The position numbers and the translations under genes were made by a program. A DNA stretch of 37,632 nt from Tubiluchus corallicola (lineage: Eukaryota > Priapulida > Priapulimorpha > Priapulimorphida > Tubiluchidae): positions 1-37,632 of the forward strand of contig JAQGDQ010002437.1 in the NCBI GenBank assembly GCA_030141605.1, given 5' to 3'. The notes under the pieces are model-generated. The model was not told the origin of the DNA, searched no databases, and worked only from the letters and a program-made list of their open reading frames with translations. Shown in pieces: positions 32,670-37,632 of the stretch. Every line of letters begins with the position of its first letter. Within the stretch, counting starts at the first letter, position 1.

Positions 32670-32720
32670 GACAACCCGTCGTCCCCGGAAGTGGTCCCGG
32701 AGAGACGGGTTGTCTTTTTT
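32670..32720 (+). terminator. Terminator-like hairpin at the element/chromosome boundary
   Basis: GACAACCCGTC (32670-32680) pairs perfectly with GACGGGTTGTC (32704-32714), followed by six T's. The 23-nt loop is GC-rich. It would stop rightward transcripts before the tRNA. The preceding 32365-32669 holds no gene; it has a repeated AAACAGAGAAT (about 32548 and 32568), a GGAC-CCT-GTCC dyad and purine-rich sequence. Confidence 0.75.
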
Positions 32721-32724
32721 CAAA

Positions 32725-32751
32725 TGGTGGAGCCGAGGGGAATCGAACCCC

Positions 32752-32793
<42 letters not shown>

Positions 32794-32800
32794 CGGCCCC
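32725..32800 (-). tRNA. tRNA-Ala (anticodon GGC)
   Basis: 76 nt including the encoded CCA. The minus strand begins GGGGCCGTAGCTCAG and ends TCGGCTCCACCA. The anticodon stem-loop CTACA-ATGGCAT-TGTAG gives GGC; the T loop TTCGATT is intact. Its 3' end faces the element, as expected for a tRNA used as an integration site. Confidence 0.95.
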
Positions 32801-32812
32801 TTTAAAGGTCAA

Positions 32813-32839
32813 TTTATAGAAAAGCGCGGCTGAACGCAA
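32813..32839 (-). promoter_or_regulatory. Candidate tRNA-Ala promoter
   Basis: Minus-strand TTGCGT (32834-32839), 15 bp, TATAAA (32813-32818), 12 bp before the tRNA start. Spacing is short but common for stable-RNA genes. Confidence 0.35.
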
Positions 32840-32882
32840 GGAAAACTTTCTGCTTTTTCATGCTATAAGCTCGCAAGAGGAA

Positions 32883-34175
32883 TCACTGTGTTAATAAAAG
32901 CCGTGGCAGCCAAAGTGAAATAGCCGGAATGTACGTGATGAGCATTAACGCGATAAAAATCGCTCCATAAAATGGCCATATGGTTTTGATCGCCTCTTCG
33001 ATTCGCAGGCGTGCTATCGAGCAGCCGACAAACAGGCAGCCTCCTACTGGTGGTGTTACTAGACCGACGCCTAAATTCATCATCATAATAATGCCAAACT
33101 GCAGTGGATCCATGTCAAATTCACGAACGACAGGAAGGAAAATCGGTGTGCAAATTAAGATTAATCCTGCCATATCCATAATAGATCCTAAAACAAGCAA
33201 GATAATATTAATCAGAAAAAAGATAACATATTTGTTGTCAGAGAGCTGTGTTAGAAAGGAGATGATCATCTCGGGCAGTTGATAAATTGTTAACAGATAG
33301 GCAAACGCTTGTGCTGCCGCGACAAGAATCATGACCATTGCTGTTGTTCTTACCGCGTTGCTGACAGCGACACAAAAGAGCTTAAACGTTAAGCTTCTAT
33401 AGGCGAACATTGTGATAATCACAGCGTAAATAGCGGCGACTGCCGCGGATTCTGTAACCGTAAACAAGCCAGAGATAACCCCGACAAGAATAATAACAGC
33501 TGTCATTAATCCGGGAATTGTTGCCGCAGCGATAAGGAGAGTCGCGCGCCATCCGGGGAAAGTTTCTGCCTTATAACCCCGCCGTACAGCAACGGCCCAT
33601 GCGCAGGTCGCGAGGCATAGGCACATTAAAATACCAGGAAGAATGCCGGCAAAAAAAAGATTAACAATTGATATTCCGCCTCCTGCCGCGACAGCGTAGA
33701 GAATCATATTATGGCTGGGGGGGATCACAACACCGGCAACAGATGAGGTGACTGTAACATTAACGGAATAATCATCGTCATAGCCTTTTTTGCGCATCAT
33801 TGGAATCATGATTGATCCGAGCGCTGATGTATCTGCGACGGCGGATCCGGAAATGCCTCCAAATAGCATGCTTGCTAACACATTAACAACGCCAAGACCT
33901 CCTCGGATCCAGCCCACAAGGCAGGTTGCCAGTTGAACTAAACGTTCGGCGATACGGCCATGGAGCATGATTTCGCCGGCAAAAATAAAAAAAGGAATAG
34001 CTAAAAGAGAGAAGATCTGCATTCCATCTGTCATTCGCTGAACGACCAGCCAGATCGGATTATAGTCGTAAATCAATGTTACCGCTGTGGCGGAAGCCAG
34101 CGCGAAAGCAATAGGCATTCCCATAAACAGTAAAACAAGAAAACTACCGAATAAAATAACGAGACCCCACTCCAT
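32883..34175 (-). CDS. dctM: TRAP transporter large membrane subunit DctM
   Basis: The 430-residue protein is strongly hydrophobic, with about a dozen predicted membrane segments. TRAP-T large-permease landmarks include MPIAFALASA near the start, GRIAERLVQLATCLVGWIRGGLG, SMLFGGISGSAVADTSALGSI and IIMMMNLGVGLVTPPVGG. It carries the transport path for a carboxylate-type solute, driven by sodium or proton. It follows dctQ by 3 bp. Substrate unknown. Confidence 0.93.
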   Translation of the reverse strand: MEWGLVILFGSFLVLLFMGMPIAFALASATAVTLIYDYNPIWLVVQRMTDGMQIFSLLAIPFFIFAGEIMLHGRIAERLVQLATCLVGWIRGGLGVVNVLASMLFGGISGSAVADTSALGSIMIPMMRKKGYDDDYSVNVTVTSSVAGVVIPPSHNMILYAVAAGGGISIVNLFFAGILPGILMCLCLATCAWAVAVRRGYKAETFPGWRATLLIAAATIPGLMTAVIILVGVISGLFTVTESAAVAAIYAVIITMFAYRSLTFKLFCVAVSNAVRTTAMVMILVAAAQAFAYLLTIYQLPEMIISFLTQLSDNKYVIFFLINIILLVLGSIMDMAGLILICTPIFLPVVREFDMDPLQFGIIMMMNLGVGLVTPPVGGCLFVGCSIARLRIEEAIKTIWPFYGAIFIALMLITYIPAISLWLPRLLLTQ

Positions 34176-34178
34176 AAT

Positions 34179-34688
34179 TTAGCCTTTTTTCTTAAATGTA
34201 TTTTTAATATCAATAACGAGGTAAATACTGCGTTCAATTTCAAATAAAGTGAGTAGAATACCAGCTGAAAACGCAGGAATATAAATAATGCCACGAGGTG
34301 TTTTCAAAAGAGAGTGTTTAATGGACCATGTTTGCGTGATGGCGTCCCAGCCTCCTTTAGCGAGAAGAACGCCAAAGCTCAATAGGCACAGCACGACCAT
34401 AAGTTCGATAATCAACTGGCAAACAAGGGGTAGACGCAGAACAAAAAAGTTAATACCGAGATGGAATTTCTCACGAATACCGACAGCGGCGCCGGGAAAA
34501 GCCACACAGACAAGAAGCAGCAAGGCGACGCTTTCCGTCCATGTCGGTGGGTTATTCAGAGCGTAACGTCCCCAAAATTGCCAGCCCGCGACGACAATAA
34601 CGCCAACAAGGCAGGCACTACAAAACACAATCACAAATCGACAAAGCCAATCCATGCACCAGGACCAAAAACGTAAAGCTGCCATCAT
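34179..34688 (-). CDS. dctQ: TRAP transporter small membrane subunit DctQ
   Basis: A four-helix membrane protein of about 169 residues with the DctQ signature: GRYALNNPPTWTESVALLLLVCVAFPGAAVG and REKFHLGINF. It pairs with DctM. The start is uncertain: ATG 34688 gives a normal N-terminus, while a longer frame begins at TTG 34730 without a clear ribosome-binding site. dctP ends upstream at 34749 and dctM follows, so the operon order is dctP-dctQ-dctM. Confidence 0.88.
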   Translation of the reverse strand: MMAALRFWSWCMDWLCRFVIVFCSACLVGVIVVAGWQFWGRYALNNPPTWTESVALLLLVCVAFPGAAVGIREKFHLGINFFVLRLPLVCQLIIELMVVLCLLSFGVLLAKGGWDAITQTWSIKHSLLKTPRGIIYIPAFSAGILLTLFEIERSIYLVIDIKNTFKKKG

Positions 34689-34748
34689 AAGAAACACGAC
34701 TTTCACAAGCTTATTAAATATTAGTATCAAGCAATATCTTTAGGAATA

Positions 34749-35747
34749 TTATTCGATAGCCTGGATACGGTTTATAAGGCCAAGTTCCTGAGTATTTAGA
34801 AGCTTTTGCCAAACGGGCTGCATAGCGGCGACAAAGCTATCAAGGTTAACTTCATTAATTTTTGCGCCTTCTTTTGTAACGAGCTCTATACTTTTTTCCA
34901 CACGCTCATCCCACGCTTTGCGCATGACCTGTACAGAGTCCCGCGCGGCGTTTTGAAAGATTTCTTTTTCCTTTTGGGAAAGTCGGTTCCATAATTTTTC
35001 AGAAACACAGAGCATTTCAGGAATAACCATATGTCGATCCAGAGAATAATAAGGCGCGACCTCGTGGTGAGCTTGTGATTCATAAGAGGGCCAATTATTT
35101 TCCGCGCCATCGACGACTCCTGTTTTAATGGCGGTATAGACCTCGGAGTAAGGAATAGGTGTTGCTCTGGCGCCAAGGGCCTCTACCATAGCGACAGCGA
35201 CGGCGGAATTTTGGACACGGATTTTCATACCGATCATATCTGCGGGGGTTACAATCGGCTTTTGGCGATTATAGAAAGAGCGAGAGCCAGAGCCGTACCA
35301 CCCCAAGCTGACAAAGCCGTATTTCGCGACTTCCTGGTTAATTTCGGCGCCGATTTTTCCGTCCATAACACGGTACATATGTTCCGGCGAGCGGAAGACG
35401 TAGGGCATATTTAAGACTTTTAAGAGCTCGACTGTCTCGGAAAGAGGCGCGAGGTTAAAAACAGCCCAGTCTACAGCGCCAAAGCGAAACTGATCAATCA
35501 CACTGTCCTGAGCGCCAAGAGTTCCGGAAGGAAAAACCCTTAACGTATATTTTCCCTGTGTTAATTCATGCACACGATCAGCGAAATTCTGCATACCGAT
35601 AACCACGGGGTAATCATTAGGATGAGAAGAATATCCTCTTAGCGTACGAGCTTCTGAAAATGAAACGGCCAATAGGCATACTAGGCAATAAAGAGACGTG
35701 ACGAGTATACGATCATAGCGATAGTGTTTTAATTGATTTATTTTCAT
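34749..35747 (-). CDS. dctP: TRAP transporter substrate-binding protein DctP
   Basis: The 332-residue periplasmic binding protein has a signal peptide (residues 1 to about 33, hydrophobic VTSLYCLVCLLAVSFSEA). Family motifs present: GTLGAQDSVIDQFRFGAVD, NMPYVFRS, the IGMKIRVQNS arginine that binds the solute carboxylate, and YTAIKTGVVDGAENNWPSY. It delivers solute to DctQM. First gene of the operon. Confidence 0.93.
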   Translation of the reverse strand: MKINQLKHYRYDRILVTSLYCLVCLLAVSFSEARTLRGYSSHPNDYPVVIGMQNFADRVHELTQGKYTLRVFPSGTLGAQDSVIDQFRFGAVDWAVFNLAPLSETVELLKVLNMPYVFRSPEHMYRVMDGKIGAEINQEVAKYGFVSLGWYGSGSRSFYNRQKPIVTPADMIGMKIRVQNSAVAVAMVEALGARATPIPYSEVYTAIKTGVVDGAENNWPSYESQAHHEVAPYYSLDRHMVIPEMLCVSEKLWNRLSQKEKEIFQNAARDSVQVMRKAWDERVEKSIELVTKEGAKINEVNLDSFVAAMQPVWQKLLNTQELGLINRIQAIE

Positions 35748-35801
35748 GTGAGTGCCCCTCTATTTAAACGAGTTTTTAATTCTTACTACTTCTTAATCTG
35801 T

Positions 35802-35830
35802 AGTATCTAGAAATAAAAGGTGTTTGTCAA
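35802..35830 (-). promoter_or_regulatory. dctP promoter
   Basis: Minus-strand TTGACA (35825-35830), 17 bp, GATACT (35802-35807), 54 bp upstream of dctP. The -35 lies in the sequence GTGTTTGTCAATAG (plus strand), which recurs at 36229 beside the dctP relic. Confidence 0.55.
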
Positions 35831-35926
35831 TAGCGCGGGAATGAATTATCCGTCCTCTTAAAAATATTATTTCCATAGTTTAAACGCGGTTTATAGGATT
35901 CAGTTTCTAGTGGTTATAAGATTTTT

Positions 35927-36060
35927 CTAGGTCATGGGTTTCATAGCGGCAAAATTCTGCGTGCTGGTGAGCATAGGATAATCGTTGGGGTGAGCGGAAA
36001 CTGCATTTTGATATAACGAGTATTTCTAGAGAATGAAATTGTCAGTTTAAGTCTGTGAGG
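35927..36060 (-). pseudogene. Decayed dctP N-terminal relic
   Basis: Minus-strand sequence ending at a stop (35927-35929) reads SAHPNDYPMLTSTQNFAAM, matching SSHPNDYPVVIGMQNFADR of intact dctP. DNA similarity extends across about 100 bp but with frame changes, and the rest of the gene is absent. The remaining 35748-36384 noncoding DNA is AT-rich and holds only the dctP promoter, the repeated TTGACA region (36233-36238) and no other gene I can support. Confidence 0.6.
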
Positions 36061-36384
36061 CGGTAAAAAGATGAAATGGGCGGATCCGATCGTCCGGAGC
36101 GTAGAATATAGTGTTTAGTAGGTTTAATTTATATCAATATTTTTAATCTTTTGAGGAACGTTTAAAAATTTCCTGTCTATTTTTTAAGTTTACAATAGTA
36201 TAATATTAGGTTGTTTAGAGGTAAAAAGTGTTTGTCAATAGTATTTAGGTATGTGCTATCCATAGTGTTTTTGTGGCGCTTTCAGGAATGTAATTAAGGG
36301 CTTTGAAGTTTTTTCATGAAGGTGTAAAAGGGTCCGCAAGCTTAGGTTATGGAATAGAGTCCTGAGGATTAAAATGAGGTTCTT

Positions 36385-36660
36385 ATGTTTTCGTTAGGGT
36401 GGATGGAGCTTTTTATTGTCATGGTTATTTTGCTTGTTGTTATGAAACCGGCGGATCTTCCGGGAAGCGTTGCGAAAATTGTTCGTTTTGTTCGTTATGC
36501 GCGTCAGGTTTCTACAGAGATTCTCAGCGATATTTATCAGGCTTCCGCTGTTGAAGAGGCAAGGCAGGCTGTACAGAAAGCAGAGCGGGAATTTAATAAA
36601 ACGCAAAGAGACATGGTGAAAAACATGCCTGAAAATGGACAATCTTCTGAAAAAAAATAA
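36385..36660 (+). CDS. tatB: TatB-like Sec-independent translocase component
   Basis: The 91-residue protein has the TatA/B plan: a short N-terminus MFSLGWMELFIVMVILLVVMK with one membrane helix, the hinge KPADLPG (usually GPxxLP; here K replaces G), an amphipathic helix and a charged tail. The length and hinge favour TatB. tatA and tatC are not adjacent. GAGG precedes ATG 36385 by 5 bases. Confidence 0.7.
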   Translation: MFSLGWMELFIVMVILLVVMKPADLPGSVAKIVRFVRYARQVSTEILSDIYQASAVEEARQAVQKAEREFNKTQRDMVKNMPENGQSSEKK

Positions 36661-36746
36661 AGAATTAGCTTGCGGAAGAGAGAAATTTTATATAGAAATA
36701 TACTAGCTTTTTTAAAGTATTATAGGAAGCTGAGATAATAATTTCT

Positions 36747-36795
36747 GCTGGGTATATGGTCCAGCTATGCTTGTCGATAAACAGTGTGGGACAAG
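36747..36795 (+). promoter_or_regulatory. Two hairpins in the rpsF leader
   Basis: GCTGG-N9-CCAGC (36747-36765) and CTTGTC-N14-GACAAG (36770-36795) lie just before rpsF. They may be the S6-S18 autoregulatory leader known in many bacteria, but I do not see its diagnostic bulge. Confidence 0.3.
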
Positions 36796-36831
36796 TTGAG
36801 AAAAGCCAAAGAATATGGAGATGAATTAAGA

Positions 36832-37329
36832 ATGCCTTTTTATGAAAATGTTTATATCACCCGTCAGGATTTCTCCACGAGCCAGATTGAGAATATGGTG
36901 GAGAAATTCCAGGAGCTTATAAAAAAGTATGACGGCAAGGTTACAAAAGTAGAGCAATGGGGATTAAGAACTCTTGCCTATCCTATTAATAAAAGTCGGA
37001 AAGGGCACTATGTGCTGATGAATATTGACGCACCGGCGGCGGCTATTGAGGAGCTGGAGCGAATCATGCGTATTAACGAGGATGTTTTACGTTTTCTTAC
37101 TGTTCGTGTGGAAGAGCTGGAAGAAGGTCCTTCAGTAGTTATGCGCCGTAGTAGCGAGCCTTCGAGACGACCTTATGATAACCAATATGGTTATGAGGCT
37201 ACGGAAGAGAAAGCGCCTGAGAAAGCCGTTTCTCAGAAAGAAGAATTGGATGAGAATACAAAGAGCCCGCAGGAAGAGCCGCTTCCTGAAAATGGTGCGA
37301 CTGAGAATACAGAAGAAGGAGAAGTTTAA
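36832..37329 (+). CDS. rpsF: 30S ribosomal protein S6
   Basis: The 165-residue S6 begins [15 protein letters not shown] and has the conserved [21 protein letters not shown] and [17 protein letters not shown]. The C-terminal 55 residues are acidic and low complexity, as in alphaproteobacterial S6. ATG 36832 is preferred to an in-frame upstream codon at 36784, which adds residues unlike S6. Overlaps rpsR by 1 bp. Confidence 0.95.
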   Translation: MPFYENVYITRQDFSTSQIENMVEKFQELIKKYDGKVTKVEQWGLRTLAYPINKSRKGHYVLMNIDAPAAAIEELERIMRINEDVLRFLTVRVEELEEGPSVVMRRSSEPSRRPYDNQYGYEATEEKAPEKAVSQKEELDENTKSPQEEPLPENGATENTEEGEV

Positions 37330-37556
37330 TGAATGCAGGTCGTTTTGGTCGTCGTCGGAAAATGTGTCCTTTTTCTGGTCCTGATGCTCCTAAGATTGAT
37401 TATAAGGACACAGATTTGTTGCGGAAATATATCTCTGAGCGAGGAAAGATTATCCCAAGTAGAATCACGGTTGTTTCCGCCTGTAAACAAAGAGAATTGG
37501 CGAAGGCTGTGAAGCGGGCGCGTCACCTTGCTCTTTTGCCTTACGCTGTCAAGTAA
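37329..37556 (+). CDS. rpsR: 30S ribosomal protein S18
   Basis: The 75-residue S18 is standard length: [12 protein letters not shown], then [25 protein letters not shown], and the ending [16 protein letters not shown] 37329 overlaps the rpsF stop, as usual for the pair, which bind each other on the ribosome. The next 76 bp show no gene. Confidence 0.96.
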   Translation: MNAGRFGRRRKMCPFSGPDAPKIDYKDTDLLRKYISERGKIIPSRITVVSACKQRELAKAVKRARHLALLPYAVK

Positions 37557-37632
37557 ATCGCCGGGTAAATTTGTGGTATTTTTAAAGAGATAAGGCGGAG
37601 GATGTGAAAACCGATACAGGCTCTTCTCATAT

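Overview
The window joins two different kinds of DNA. From position 1 to about 32,720 it is a prophage or phage-derived integrated element. From the tRNA-Ala(GGC) gene at 32,725-32,800 to the right edge it is ordinary, visibly AT-richer bacterial chromosome: a dctPQM TRAP transporter, a tatB-like gene, then rpsF and rpsR. The S6 and S18 proteins look alphaproteobacterial (inferred from the protein sequences). The element's left end, with capsid and tail genes, lies beyond position 1.

Layout of the element. On the minus strand are a truncated D12-class adenine methylase (1-1,294), a MuF-type head protein, a portal protein, a large terminase subunit, a small unknown protein and a lipoprotein (5,159-9,716). 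A plus-strand defence cassette (1,531-5,137: HTH protein, PaeR7I/XhoI-like restriction-modification pair, AbiH) sits inside this structural block. A plus-strand tyrosine-recombinase cluster follows (9,857-11,348), including a protein that has only the core-binding domain. Then come minus-strand packaging and regulatory genes (11,558-14,050), a repeat-rich intergenic region (14,051-14,661), a Fic protein (14,662-16,173), and an 8-kb minus-strand replication and recombination operon (16,170-24,365: primase-ATPase, RecD2-like helicase, ERCC4 nuclease, Sak4-like ATPase, Cas4/RecB-like nuclease, small protein). Next are a sigma-70-family sigma factor (24,474-25,058), a conserved small gene, and a large serine recombinase module with a ParB-like HTH protein and DUF2924 (25,924-28,709). 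Divergent from that module is lexA, followed by two large unknown genes and a broken third gene.

Main discovery. Six minus-strand intergenic sites share a strict 31-bp architecture, CCGAC-N15-CCGGTAAGTAA (five exact in both boxes, one with a single change). Each lies 38-166 bp upstream of the first gene of a minus-strand operon: the D12 methylase, portal, putative small-terminase, phage middle-region, replication and serine-recombinase operons. The spacing is invariant and the element carries its own sigma factor, so the simplest model is a self-contained sigma factor and promoter regulon that switches on most of the element's minus-strand genes. The sigma gene has a long structured leader whose last hairpin covers its Shine-Dalgarno sequence. 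The promoter copy beside lexA is followed by an attenuator-like terminator. A 23-bp sequence is shared by these two leaders. Together these features suggest a regulatory chain from LexA, through leader RNA, to sigma factor and operons. This is inference and has not been tested.
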